Shown here: positions 31,059 to 43,180 of the stretch, one piece after another
Layout: each line of letters opens with the position of its first letter
Position numbering within the stretch: the first letter of the stretch is position 1
Source: Artemia franciscana
Lineage: Eukaryota; Arthropoda; Branchiopoda; Anostraca; Artemiidae
Assembly: GCF_032884065.1 (NCBI RefSeq)
Contig: NC_088868.1
Span: forward strand, 9,314,234 to 9,378,233
Length of the DNA: 64,000 nt
Direction of reading: 5' to 3'
Translations under genes and position numbers: made by a program
The notes under the pieces: model-generated
Seen by the model: the letters and a program-made list of their open reading frames with translations, nothing else
What the model was told of the DNA's origin: nothing
Databases searched by the model: none

Positions 31059-32087
31059 ACGCTCAGTGTGGTCTTCGAAAAATACCTATATTGTAAATAT
31101 TAAATTCAATGTTCAGTGTAGTTGATCATAACAAATCCTTACGTTTGTGTAGAGGATTGTATAACATTAACTTAGCATTGAATTTTTAGTCAATTAGTAT
31201 ATTTCTCTTTCAGTTATACTAGAAAAAAGTATAACTTTAAGAGTTAAAAGCGGAATCTCCAAATTACGAATTACTATCACAATTACAAAATATTTGTGCT
31301 AGACAAAACTGAAAGAAAATGATTCAATAATGATTTCCAAGTTCAATATAGGCTACCTTACTAAAATGTGCAAAATTACACAAATTTCTTTTGAGCTAAA
31401 ACGGTAAATTTATTCTTCAAATCACCAGATGGTTACTCATTAACCACCTTTTTAAATCATTGTTTAAAAAATAAATAAGTTTGGGAATCCCAAACTAAAA
31501 TTTTGGAGAAAGAAGATGTAGTAATAGGTGATGTTGCTTTCTTTTGTTTATTTGCTTGTCTTGTTTTTGCTTATATACTTTATTTATAGGTGCCTGGGTT
31601 TAATAAAAGTATAGTCTCAAAAACATTAAACACTAGAGCCAGCTGAAGGACTCAACAGTCGCCACTCCCTCGATTCAGTCATTCAAACAACATCTTGACA
31701 AGAAATGGGTGTAAAAGCAATGGCAGTTTAACTAAGACCAACTAGCTCAAAAGCACTACAGGTCTGAAGAATCTTACAGTTCTTAAATGGATTAGAATTA
31801 GGCAAAATCAAGAGGTAATGGGCATATTTCGAAAAGGTACCTATTGACAATCCTGGATTTTTTGGTTCAGTAAACTTTATAATGCTTACATCATTTGGTA
31901 TCAATAAATGAATAATACAATTTTTTACAGCTGATCTGCCTATCCAGTTGCCTAGTGTAACACTGGTAGGAGGGTCGATCTTCCAACAAAAAAATAAAAC
32001 TGCAAGATTTTGGAGTATTTTTTTCTTTATTTATCTAGGTCTAGAGGATTTTTTTCGCACCCTGTACTATCACATGCATTAACTTTC
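31059..32087. other. No recognised gene
   Basis: AT-rich sequence between the bZIP pseudogene breakpoint and a dispersed repeat. No domain or repeat family is seen, apart from a chance-like pyrimidine tract near 31540-31600. Confidence 0.5.
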
Positions 32088-32602
32088 AAACAGTTCATTG
32101 TACGAACTGTAGTAAGGAGCGACCCTGCTCAATAGTAAACGAAACTCTAAACATGGAATTTTGATACTAATAGATGCATCAAAAGAACCGGATTTGTATG
32201 CTGATATTAAATATATGAGCTTCATCAAATTTAGTCTTGCTCATCAAAAGTTACGAGCCTGAGAAACTTTGCCTTATTTTGGAAAATAAGGGGAAACACA
32301 CCGTAAAAGTCATAGGATCTTAGCGAAAATCACACCATCGCATTCAACGTATCAGAAAACCTTACTGTAGAAGTTTCAAGCTCCTATCTACAAAATATGG
32401 AACTTCGTATTTTTTGCCAGAAGACCGATCTTCTGGTCTGCGTGTTTATTTGTTGTTTTTGTTCGTTTTTTTTTCCAGGGTTGATCGTACCGACCCAGTG
32501 GTCCTAGAATAACCCGTGAGGGCTCATTCTAAAAAAATTAATAGTTATATTGGCCTTTTTAAGTAACCAAAAAATTTGAGGGCAGCTAGGCCCCCTCCCA
32601 GT
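32088..32602 (+). repeat. Dispersed repeat (foldback-family body with palindromic end)
   Basis: Starts with AAACAGTTC and the CAGTTC...GAACTG palindrome and 'gtaaggagcgac', and runs through the standard body to 'ctaggccccctccca', where it abuts the 3' flank of the bZIP gene at 32602. Confidence 0.8.
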
Positions 32603-32722
32603 TAAGGGGTTCACCCACTTCCCTGTTTGAGATATAAGGAAAGTAACAAAAACACGTAAATGTAACAAAACTGTCATTAGAAGGAATTCAATGTATATTA
32701 CTTAAAAGTTTATACAATATAG

Positions 32723-34048
32723 TTAATGTTCCTTTAAGATGAATCCTCTTTTTTGCATTAAAATTGATTCAAGTTGCTTAATATATTTTCTCTTTCTGTC
32801 CCGGTATCTCTTAGCTGCAAGTGCACCCCTTTTGTTCAACTTCCGTTTCTTTAAATCTTCCAAACACGTTATTTCATCATCTTCAAGGGTTTTAGTCCCT
32901 TTAGCCTTATAGGGTGGAATTTCTTCTTTAATCTGCTTAGCAGATGAAGAAATCGGTTCTTCTTTTATATTCGTTTCACCCTGGGTGACGATTGAAGGCA
33001 ATAGTGTGGTGGGCAAACTAGGAGTTGGCTGATAGACTGGGCCACTTCCACTCAATAAATTTGATATACTACCAGGAGTAAAAAACGGAGTTTGGAGTAG
33101 AACATTCGACCAAGCTATATTTGATGATAATATTTGTTGTTGCTGAGCGTTTAAACTTTCTGCATTGGAAGCTGGTCTCTGCTCTGTGTTTGGTTGTCCC
33201 TGAGACGCAGCTGAATTTGGGATAAACGTGGACAGTATCAATGTTACTGCTTGTCGCACGCAATTCTCAAAATTTTGGGGAGTAAACAATTGATTCGAAT
33301 TTGTTTCATCATTCACTTTCACAGAATTACTTTGGATAACAGCACCGAGGTTCTTACTACTAGACTGAATTGGTGAAAATAAATCACTAAGTTCTTGTGG
33401 TTTTGGGGGAACTACTCTGTTTGGTGTGCTACTTGCGGTTCGTACAGTCCCGTTCTTAGCATATTCTGACATATTCGTAAGGCGCCCCTTGTTATTTACT
33501 TTACGAGGCTTAACACTAGTGAAAATTTGAGTTGGAGCTTCAGACAACACACTAATTGAGTCTGGCGATTGGTCAGACGTTTCATTTGGAAACAGTGATG
33601 CAGAAGTTGATAATGAAAGGGAAGAAGGCTTCAAAGCTGCAACAGGTGTGCAGGTTGCGCGAAGGCGTGACCTTGTAATACGTTTCCCAGAACTGTCAGA
33701 AAGTATTTTTTCATCTAACAGCGAGAGTACGTCATTAAGTTCGCGGCCCTTGACAGAAGTCGAGTCATCCTTCAGTTTCAGCACAGAAGTGTATCTCTTA
33801 TACTTTTGTGATTGCGAAACAGCCCCCGTCTCACTGTTGACAGAAACAGTAACTTCACTTGAGCTACACTCTTTCCTCACATGTCTTTTTTTTATGTCAT
33901 TATCATCTGCATCACGGTTTTCTAATACTGAACCTTTATTTTCATCAACTTCCCATAATCCAGAAGGTGTTTTCACAGCTTCGTCACCATTTTCTTTGGT
34001 TTGAAAGGAGTCCCTTGATTTATCTTTTCCTTTCTGTTTAGAAATCAT
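32723..34048 (-). CDS. bZIP-domain protein, open copy with internal deletion
   Basis: A 441-residue open frame from ATG at 34048, with an in-frame stop shortly upstream. The first ~380 residues are Ser/Thr/Asn-rich and low in order, with a QAVTLILSTFIP hydrophobic patch and PTPSLPTTLLPSIV. The C-terminus has an acidic TLEDDEITCLEDL and a bZIP basic region NKRGALAAKRYRDRKRKY (N-x7-R), then only about two heptads before the stop, too short for stable dimerisation. Against 29630-31058 it lacks about 1.0 kb between QIKE and EIPPYKAKG; frame is kept and the junction shows a TCT microhomology. No introns are seen in the homologous parts. A DNA-binding nuclear role is inferred; I do not recognise the orthologue. 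It may be a gene fragment carried by repeats. Confidence 0.6.
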   Translation of the reverse strand: MISKQKGKDKSRDSFQTKENGDEAVKTPSGLWEVDENKGSVLENRDADDNDIKKRHVRKECSSSEVTVSVNSETGAVSQSQKYKRYTSVLKLKDDSTSVKGRELNDVLSLLDEKILSDSSGKRITRSRLRATCTPVAALKPSSLSLSTSASLFPNETSDQSPDSISVLSEAPTQIFTSVKPRKVNNKGRLTNMSEYAKNGTVRTASSTPNRVVPPKPQELSDLFSPIQSSSKNLGAVIQSNSVKVNDETNSNQLFTPQNFENCVRQAVTLILSTFIPNSAASQGQPNTEQRPASNAESLNAQQQQILSSNIAWSNVLLQTPFFTPGSISNLLSGSGPVYQPTPSLPTTLLPSIVTQGETNIKEEPISSSAKQIKEEIPPYKAKGTKTLEDDEITCLEDLKKRKLNKRGALAAKRYRDRKRKYIKQLESILMQKRGFILKEH

Positions 34049-35833
34049 GCTGTTACCAACAGATCATCCGATTCAAGGTCCTAGAATGAGTCAAAATGCA
34101 ATGTATATAATTGAAAAGAGTTTAGCATAAGAAGACAAAGATTAGCCTTTGCCATTTTTAAAGTTGGAAAGATGACATTATGTGCAAATAGTGAAATAAG
34201 GTCAAGGAATTACTGAGCAAAGTAAGAATGAGGTGGGAGCTATTAAGTCAAGAAAACCGATCTGATATGATTTTAGAGCCGACACGACAAAGCTCCATTT
34301 TAAAATGAAGTTGATTAACGAAATATTGTCGATTATAGTGTCTTGGTATTTTCTTTCCAGACAGGCTCTTCTGAATAAATTATCTCTTAAAACAATTCCT
34401 ACTCTCCAATATCATCCCCTGTCATACTGAAGCTTTATCGATGAAGTTTGTAATGTCCGTTATTGCCTTGCTCTTAGAAACCAGAAAACCTGACACAGAA
34501 TACAACAGAGAACCAAATAAAATTAAATTAATGAAAAATTAATCAAACCTATAGTAAAGTTAAAAAACAAAAATGTTCTAAAATCAAAAACCTAAAATAG
34601 TATTAATAAAAAATAGAAATAAATAAAAAAATGAATAAAACCTAGAGTAAAATCAAAAATAGTCTGAAATAGTTATAAAAATCTAAAATCATTTTATCTG
34701 GTGTGCATTGTATTCTTAGGTCTTTGCGAAAATGCTTACTGCTTGAAAACCTAGAGTCAAATCAAAAACCTAAAATACTCTAAAATAATTTTAAAAACCT
34801 AAATTAGTCTTATCTGGTGTGTACTGTATTATTAGGTCTTTGAGAAAACGCTTACTGTTTGAAAATTTAGGTAAAAAAAAGGGTCTTTTGATAATGGACA
34901 GCAAAGTAGGTGCATTTTTATGACGAAATAGTATCTTGTATATTTTTACTTCGTTTTACATTTATCAAGTATTGCAATTCTTATGTAAATTATGGATCAA
35001 TTTAGTTTTTTATTATTAGTTATCCTGTTATTAAAACAAGTTATACCTTTTAGTAGAATTATTTGTTATTTCACTTTATTTATTTCAACGTTTATTATTC
35101 ATTACTGCTTTTTACAAGTTATTTCTAATTGCTTCAATATTATGCTTAATGTTCCTTAACCCAGAGGTGGTCACCAGCTTAGAGCACATCATTAGGAATA
35201 AGATAAAATTAAGTTGAAAAACAGACAAAAAAGACAGCTAGTCAAAAAATGATATTACAATAAACTTCACTTATTCAAGACCACTTGAAAGAAACTAATA
35301 AACCATCCGTTGTATAGAATAGATTCAACCCGAAATTGGTCAAAACCAAGTTTCACTTTAGAAAGTAGCCGCAAGTTTTAAAAGCGATAAGAATATATTT
35401 AATTATATTTATAATTAATTATATAAATTATTACATTTATAATTATATTTATTGAATCAGTATATTTATTTGTATATGAATTATATTTATTGAATTATTA
35501 ATTATATTCATAATTAATTCTTTTTAACAATTTTTTACCATGTTTATTTTACTTGTAAAAACTAATATAGTCGTTTAGTCTCGTTTCAGCAATGAATGTG
35601 ATTATTATTGTGTTAGTAAGTGATTCTGATTCAATGAGGTTTAAACGTTTTTAAAAATAAGTTTAAACCAAACGAGCCTTGAGAGAAATATTGTTGAACT
35701 ATTGTGAAAGACTGCAAAACTGATAAAAGTAGAACTTTCTCCTTTTTTTGGCGTCTTTTGCAATGTAGACACCTTTATTGTCAGTGTTTTTGCCAATTTT
35801 ATACCATGTTTATTTTACTTGTAAAAACTTTTC
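34049..35833. other. AT-rich intergenic sequence with a short tandem repeat
   Basis: No gene is recognised. Two copies of a ~110-bp unit ('cctagagt...atctggtgtg...aggtctttg') lie at about 34640-34870. Low-complexity 'ttataattaatta' sequence occupies about 35395-35520. 'tttttaccatgtttattttacttgtaaaaac' occurs twice, near 35530 and 35797. Confidence 0.55.
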
Positions 35834-37195
35834 CATGATTTTAGTAAGCAAATTCTGTAAATTCTGTAAGCAAAATGGAGAAAAGTTTGGGCGGATTGTA
35901 TCAAACAGTTCGTGGTAACGAACTGTAGTAAGGAGCGACCCGGCTCAATAGTAAACGAAACTCTAAAAAATGGAATTTTGATGCTTAAAGATATATAAAA
36001 AAAATCGGATTTTTATGCTAATTTTAAATATATAAGTTTCATCAAATTTAGTCTTTGTCATCAAAAGTTACGAGCCTGAGAAAATTTGCCTGATTTTGGG
36101 AAACAGGGGAAAACATCCCCTAAAAATCATAGGATCTTAACGAAAATCACACCATCGCATTCAGCGTATCAGAGAACCCTATAGAAAAAATTTAAGGTCC
36201 AACCTACAAACATGTGGGATTTCGTATTTTTTGCCTGAAGACTAATCACGGGTGCGTGTTTATTTGTTTTTTGTTTCTGTTTTTTCCCAGGGGTCATCGT
36301 ATCGACCAAGTGGTCCTAGAGTGTTGCAAGGGGGCTCATTCTAACGGAAATGGAAAGTTCTAGTGCCTTTTTTAAGTGACCAAAAAAATTGGAGGGCACC
36401 TAGGCCCCTTTCACGCTCATTTTTTCCCCAAAGTCAACGGATCAAAGTTTTGAGATAGCCATTTTGTTCCGCATAGTCGAAAAATATAATAACTATGTCT
36501 TTGGGGTTGACTTACCCCCCCCCCCACAGTCCCTGGGGGAGGGGCTGCAAGTTACAAACTTTGACCAATGTTTACATACAGTAATGGTTATTGGGAAGTG
36601 TATCGACGTTTTCAGGGGAATTTTTTGTTTGGGTGTGGGGTTCAGGGGAGGGGGCTATATGGGAGGATCTTTCCTTGGAGGAATATTTCATGGGGGATGA
36701 GAAATTCAATGAAAAGGGCACAGGATTTTCTAGCATTACTATTAAAAAAAAAAATGAAAATATAAACATGAACAAGTTTTTTCAATTGAAAGTAAGGAGA
36801 AGCATTAAAACTTAAAACGAACAGAGATTATTACGCATATGAGGGGTTCTAAAAATACTTTAGCATAAAGAGCGAGGTATTTAGGAGCAGATAAATACTT
36901 CGCTCTTTATGCTAAATTGTTTTTAGTAATTTCAACTATTTATTCTACGGCCTTTCTGTTTCAAGGGTCATTTTTAAAGAATTGGGACAAAACTTAAGAT
37001 TTAGTGTGAAGAGCGAGGCATTAACGAGGGGACAAACCCCCTCATATATATAATCAAAAATATAAGAATATAAAAGTTTGTTACGTATGTTAATTCCTAA
37101 GTTACGTATATTTTTTACTAATAAAAACGTTCGTTAAAAATCAAAAGTTCTAGTTGCCTTTTTAAGTATCCGAAAAATTGGAGGACAACTAGGCC
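35834..37195 (+). repeat. Left arm of a 1.36-kb inverted repeat
   Basis: Near-perfect reverse complement of 38350-39711. From its outer end: about 70 bases of hAT-gene-derived sequence (35834-35902), the palindromic end AAACAGTTCG at 35903, the dispersed-repeat body, a hairpin near 36853-36925, and 'ggaggacaactaggcct'. Both arms together could form a hairpin with a 1.15-kb loop. Confidence 0.9.
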
Positions 37196-37676
37196 TCTTA
37201 ACTTCTTAAGCCTCTTAAGCCTTAGCTACACATTATGGATAATCACAAATCTCACGTATCATTTGAAGCCATCCAGGTATCAAAAGATGACCATCCGATC
37301 ATCTTAATCTTGCCTCCACATACATTACAGAAACCCCAACCACTTGATCTTGAGGTCTTCGACTCTCTGAGATACCAAAATACGCAATAGAATTATGACA
37401 TCGAGACCTTTTTGCATTTCAGGATCTCTGTATAAGATTGTCAAGCGGAAATTTTAGTAGCGAAAATCCAAACTCAATATTATGATTCATTTGGGTTTTA
37501 TTACAACTGTGTTTGACTGATGCTGAAATGTATTATCATCTAAATCAGTATTTTTGGAGCCTACAAAGCGACTTTAAAGCGACTGGGAACAAAATCGCAC
37601 GTTTCATAGGGAACAACAAATCATAAAGACTGATTGAGAAACTGTCTCATAAAGACTGATTGATCAAGGAAACTGT

Positions 37677-37955
37677 TCAAATGCACGACGCCTGATTCTT
37701 ATACAGCTGTAGTTTCCTTAGAAAAGTAGCAATAGGACTTTTACTCGATATCAGATCAGAATTGTTTTCTTGAAACTGTTTTTTAAGTGAATTAAATTTT
37801 TCAGATATATCTGATAAGTAAAACACATTTCATTTATTTGCAAGCAGTTTTGCTCCAAGTTGTGTGTCAGCAAGAAAGGAAACAATGGAATCCCAAAGCG
37901 CAATGAAACGCTTAAGACAATTCCCCTTTGATAGCCATCTCACCTCAGTATGTAA
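37677..37955 (-). pseudogene. hAT/ZBED-like transposase fragment, downstream piece
   Basis: The minus-strand translation begins LHTEVRWLSKGNCLKRF, the highly conserved block of ZBED5/SCAND3-type hAT-derived proteins, followed by ALWDSIVSFLADTQLGAKLL, a stop, then NVFYLSDISEKFNSLKKQF and IATFLRKLQLY, in the family order. One in-frame TGA breaks it. The fragment begins exactly where a foldback repeat ('cttgttttttttattt' on the minus strand) ends. The upstream coding piece lies 4.2 kb away at 42165-42345; the two ends would join in frame. hAT family membership is confident; catalytic residues are not contained in this piece. Confidence 0.75.
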
Positions 37956-37961
37956 TAAATA

Positions 37962-38175
37962 AAAAAAACAAGTTTTTTGAAATGAAAGTAAGGAGCGACA
38001 TTAAAACTAAAGTTTTTTAAAGCTAAAGTTTTTTACTGTTTTAAAAAGTAGAGTTGCGAGAAAGAATCAAACTTTAGCGCAAGGAGCGGGTTGTCGAGGA
38101 GGAAAAGCCCCTTTCATATACAGAGCAATTTCTGTTCGTTTTAAGTTTTAATGTCGCTCCTTACTTCCATTTAAA
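37962..38175. repeat. Foldback repeat
   Basis: 'tttgaaatgaaagtaaggagcgac' near 37977 pairs with 'gtcgctccttacttcca' near 38152. It sits directly against the hAT fragment. Confidence 0.75.
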
Positions 38176-38349
38176 AAAACTTGTTTTTTTTATTTAATTT
38201 CTGAAAGTTTTTGAATTAGTGCATGTCTGATTTTGGCTCTCAGTACATAAATTATTAAAATGAAATTTGCATATTAATTCTTTTTTGGCTAAATGGCTTT
38301 CTCTTATTTTTGATCAGACGATTTTGAGGAATAAGGGGTGGGGAAGGAG

Positions 38350-39711
38350 GCCTAGTTGTCCTCCAATTTTTCGGATACTTAAAAAGGCAACTAGAACTTT
38401 TGATTTTTAACGAACGTTTTTATTAGTAAAAAATATACGTAACTTAGGAATTAACATACGTAACAAACTTTTATATTCTTATATTTTTGATTATATATAT
38501 GAGGGGGTTTGTCCCCTCGTTAATGCCTCGCTCTTCACACTAAATCTTAAGTTTTGTCCCAATTCTTTAAAAATGACCCTTGAAACAGAAAGGCCGTAGA
38601 ATAAATAGTTGAAATTACCAAAAACAATTTAGCATAAAGAGCGAAGTATTTATCTGCTCCTAAATACCTCGCTCTTTATGCTAAAGTATTTTTAGAACCC
38701 CTCATATGCGTAATAATCTCTGTTCGTTTTAAGTTTTAATGCTTCTCCTTACTTTCAATTGAAAAAACTTGTTCATGTTTATATTTTCATTTTTTTTTTT
38801 AATAGTAATGCTAGAAAATCCTGTGCCCTTTTCATTGAATTTCTCATCCCCCATGAAATATTCCTCCAAGGAAAGATCCTCCCATATAGCCCCCTCCCCT
38901 GAACCCCACACCCAAACAAAAAAATTCCCCTGAAAACGTCGATACACTTCCCAATAACCATTACTGTATGTAAACATTGGTCAAAGTTTGTAACTTGCAG
39001 CCCCTCCCCCAGGGACTGTGGGGGGGGGTAAGTCATCCCCAAAGACATAGTTATTATATTTTTCGACTATGCGGAACAAAATGGCTATCTCAAAACTTTG
39101 ATCCGTTGACTTTGGGGAAAAAATGAGCGTGAAAGGGGCCTAGGTGCCCTCCAATTTTTTTGGTCACTTAAAAAAGGCACTAGAACTTTCCATTTCCGTT
39201 AGAATGAGCCCCCTTGCAACACTCTAGGACCACTTGGTCGATACGATGACCCCTGGGAAAAAACAGAAACAAAAAACAAATAAACACGCACCCGTGATTA
39301 GTCTTCAGGCAAAAAATACGAAATCCCACATGTTTGTAGGTTGGACCTTAAATTTTTTCTATAGGGTTCTCTGATACGCTGAATGCGATGGTGTGATTTT
39401 CGTTAAGATCCTATGATTTTTAGGGGATGTTTTCCCCTGTTTCCCAAAATCAGGCAAATTTTCTCAGGCTCGTAACTTTTGATGACAAAGACTAAATTTG
39501 ATGAAACTTATATATTTAAAATTAGCATAAAAATCCGATTTTTTTTATATATCTTTAAGCATCAAAATTCCATTTTTTAGAGTTTCGTTTACTATTGAGC
39601 CGGGTCGCTCCTTACTACAGTTCGTTACCACGAACTGTTTGATACAATCCGCCCAAACTTTTCTCCATTTTGCTTACAGAATTTACAGAATTTGCTTACT
39701 AAAATCATGGA
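38350..39711 (-). repeat. Right arm of the 1.36-kb inverted repeat
   Basis: Reverse complement of 35834-37195 with very few differences. Its outer 70 bases (39641-39711) duplicate hAT coding sequence also present at 42165-42210; then the degenerate tandem repeat begins. Confidence 0.9.
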
Positions 39712-41218
39712 AAACGTTTATATTGGAGGGATCGGGATGAAACTTGGTGGGATAAACAAGCAGAAGTCTTGGATATGTGATTGAAATAATTGGAACAGAT
39801 CCACTCTATTGGGGGGGGGGTAATTCTAAAAAATTAGAGAAAATGACGTATTTTAACTTACGAAGGAGTGATCGGATCTTCATGAAACTTCATATTTAGA
39901 AGGACCTCATAACTTAGATCTGTTATTTTAAATCTCAACGGGATCCAGCGTCATTGGGCGGGGGGGGGACCGGAGATCTTAGTAAATACTTAGAGAGGAG
40001 AGATCAGGATGAAACTGGATGGGAAGAATAAAAACCTGTCTAAGATACGTGACTGATATAACCGGACCGGATCTGCTCTCTTTGGTGGAGTTGGGAGGGG
40101 GGGGAGTAATTAAAAAAAAATGATGTATTGGTAACTTACGAACGGGTCACCAGATCTTAATGAAATTCGATATTTAGAAGGATCTTGTGCTTTAAAACTC
40201 TAAATTTAAATTGCGACCAGATCCAGTGACATTGGGGGGAGTTGGAGGGGGAATCTGGAATTTTTGGAAAACGTTAAAATTGGGGTATTTTTATCTTACG
40301 AATAGGTAATCGGATCTTAATGAAACTCGATATATATAGAAGGATCGTATGTCTCAGATGCTCCATTTTCGACTCGAATTGGATCCAGGGACATAGGGGG
40401 TTGGAGGAGGGAAACAGAAATATTGGAAAACGCTTAGAGTGGAGAGATCGGGATGAAACTTGATGGGAAGAGTAAGCATAAGTTCTAGATACGTAATCGA
40501 CATAATTGGAACGGATCCGTTCTCCTTGGAGGAGCTGGGGGGGTGTTAATTTGGAAAAATTAGAAAATTTGAGGTATTTTTAACTTAAGAACGGGTAACC
40601 GAATCTTAATGAAATTTGATATTTAGAAGGAATTCATGTCTCAGAGCTCTTATTTCAAATCCCGACAAGATGTGTTGACACTGGGGGGATTTGGAGGGGA
40701 AATCTTGGAAAACGCTTGGAGTGGAGGAATCGGGATAAAGCTTGGTGCATAGAATAAGCAAATGTCCTTGATACGTGATTGACGTAACCGTGCTGGATTT
40801 GATTTCTTTGGGGGAGTTGGGGGGAGGGGTTCAGTGATTTGGCGAGTTTGGTGCTTCTGGACGTGCTAGGACGATGAAAATTGGTAGGCGTGTCAGAGAG
40901 CTGCACAAATTAACTTGATAAAGTCGTTTTCCCAAGTTCGACCATCTGGGGGCTAAAGGGAGAGGAAAAATTAGAAAAAATGAAGTATTTATAACTTATG
41001 AGTGGGTGATCGGATCTTAATGAATTTTGATATTTAGAAGGACATCGGGATTCAGCGCTCTTATTTTAAATCCTGACCGGCATTAAGCCTCTGACTTTCT
41101 TTTTAAATCAATCTATTGATTCTTAGAATTTTTTAGAGCTCATACCATATGAGCTCTTGGCTCTTAGCTCTTCTTGCCTCGTCACAAGTGCCATATGAGC
41201 TCTTAGCTCTTGTTTTTG
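39712..41218. repeat. Degenerate ~270-bp tandem repeat, about five units
   Basis: Units contain 'gatcgggatgaaacttg', a G-run, 'acttacgaacgggt', 'ggatcttaatgaaa' and 'tatttagaaggac'. Starts are near 39720, 39990, 40270 (partial), 40430 and 40700. The last unit runs into 'catatgagctcttgg' (to 41218), which is also found at 12160-12556. Confidence 0.8.
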
Positions 41219-42164
41219 TGGCTAATTTGTTTTTTCAAACTTTTGATCAGATGATTTTGATCAAAAAAGGGCGGGGGAGGTAGCCTAGATTCCCTCCGAT
41301 TTTTTTTTGTTACTTAAAAAGTAACCAAAAATGCTTTTTTCAAATAATGCTGTAAAATCCAGCACCTCTTCATGGAAATGCTCTTCCCTGTGATAAATTC
41401 ATCCATAGAAACATCCTTCCACGTATCCCACATCCCCTGACCATAAAACTTTTTAAGCATAAAACGTTGGATCTCACATACATTACTGTATGTAAACATT
41501 GGTCAAAGTGTGTAACTTGCAGCCCCTCCCCCAGGGACTGTGGGGGGGGGGGGTAAGTCAACCCCAAAGACATAGTTATTATATTTTTCGACTATGCGGA
41601 ACAAAATGGCTATCTCAAAATTTTGATCCGTTGACTTTGGGGAAAAATGAGCGTGGGAGGGGCCTAGGTGCCCTCCAATTTTATTGGTCACTTAAAAAAG
41701 GCGCTAGAACTTTCCATTTCCGTTAGAATGAGCCCCCTTGCAACACTCTAGGACCACTTGGTCGATACGATGACCTCTGGGAAAAAACAAAAACAAAAAA
41801 CAAATAAACACGCACCCGTGATTAGTCTTCAGGCAAAAAACACGAAATCCCACATGTTTGTAGGTTGGACCTTGAAATTTTTTCTATAGGGTTCTCTGAT
41901 ACGCTGAATGCGATGGTGTGATTTTCGTTAAGATCCTATGATTTTTAGGGGATGTTTTCCCCTGTTTCCCAAAATCAGGCAAATTTTCTCAGGCTCGTAA
42001 CTTTTGATGACAAAGACTAAATTTGATGAAACTTATATATTTAAAATCAGCATAAAAATCTGATTTTTTTATATATCTTTTAGCATCAAAATTCCATTTT
42101 TTAGAGTTTCGTTTACTATTGAGCCGGGTCGCTCCTTACTACAGTTCGTTACCACGAACTGTTT
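41219..42164 (-). repeat. Dispersed repeat, foldback-family body
   Basis: From about 41490 it closely matches the right arm 38990-39640, ending in the same palindrome and AAACAG terminus (42164), inserted directly against hAT coding sequence. Its left part, 41230-41490, is a diverged relative. Confidence 0.8.
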
Positions 42165-42345
42165 GATACAATCCGCCCAAACTTTTCTCCATTTTGCTTA
42201 CAGAATCTAAGAAAAAGGTGGTCTCGGAGAGAATTTGATTTACTTTGGTTAACTACTTTTATTGCAACAGTAAGGGCATCATGCAGACATACACTCATTT
42301 TCTTTGCAACTAAGTGTTGGCAATCAGATGATTAGCCGTCTCGTG
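42165..42345 (-). pseudogene. hAT/ZBED-like transposase fragment, upstream piece
   Basis: The minus-strand translation reads SDCQHLVAKKMS, LHDALTVAIKVVNQSKSNSL, RDHLFLRFCKQNGEKFGRIV, matching the part of ZBED5/SCAND3-like hAT proteins just before their HTEVRWL block (His-leading helix, 'IKVVN-IK...LR..LF..LC'). It is cut at 42165 by a repeat. The missing continuation lies at 37955-37677, and the two cut ends join in frame with no residues obviously missing. Upstream of 42345 similarity fades and no start is found, so the gene is also truncated there. Confidence 0.7.
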
Positions 42346-43180
42346 GGTGATATGGTATAGAATATTTTAAACCCAACAAGGAAACAAATAATGACACTTG
42401 AAAAGACAACAGTAGCTTGTTGTCATTTCCTTTAAGGCTAATGGTCTTAATTTGTGTCCAATGCTATTTCTCCTATGATAGAAAATCATGAATAACTTCT
42501 GCGATTTTGGTGATTTTGAACTGATTTTTTTTTTGATGACTCTCGAGTTAAAAAGGAAAAAAATGTTGGTTTCACTTTTTCTGTATATGCTTTACCTATT
42601 GTGCAAAAAAAAGAAATCAAGTTATTTTAGTTTGGTGAATAAAAATTTAGTGGATGGGAAATGACAGTAGATTTTTTTTTTAGTTCATCCTGCCAGTATT
42701 TAAAAAAAAATGTTGGTTGCAGAATTTTTATATTTTTATTTTTAACGGTGCAAAAAATTATTTTTAATTTTCAACATTTTTCTTGCTAGAAGGTATGAAG
42801 TTGGCTCCAGAGGGTAGAATTTTGGATCATATGTAGATTTTATAATCTACAACCATTACAGAAAATTTCTGATGTCTATCATAAATAGTTTGAAAGCAAA
42901 ATCAGAAAAATACAATTTCAAAATGTGCTTACTTTTTACTTATTTTACCCCTGTTTCCGGCTTAATAGCGTTGTTCATCAGCCAATAGAAAAAAAGGCGG
43001 GATTCTTATCCAATTTTAGGCATTACGCCTCCAAGGCATTGTGTCTCTGATTAGTTGACTTGTCAACTGAAGTCAATAAGACATTTGAGATATGAGGAAG
43101 AAAATTATCAACAAAAGGTGGCTGAATTTAAAATACCGGTAAGTAAAAATTACATATACAAGTTTCATTCCCTCTTGTCC
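42346..43180. other. No recognised gene; possibly decayed hAT sequence
   Basis: AT-rich. Sequence next to the hAT piece may once have belonged to the same gene, but no motif survives that I can identify. Confidence 0.45.

Noticed and set aside
36464-36815. Short Gly/Phe-rich frames in both arms of the inverted repeat
   Set aside because: They recur only because the repeat recurs; no conserved protein pattern.
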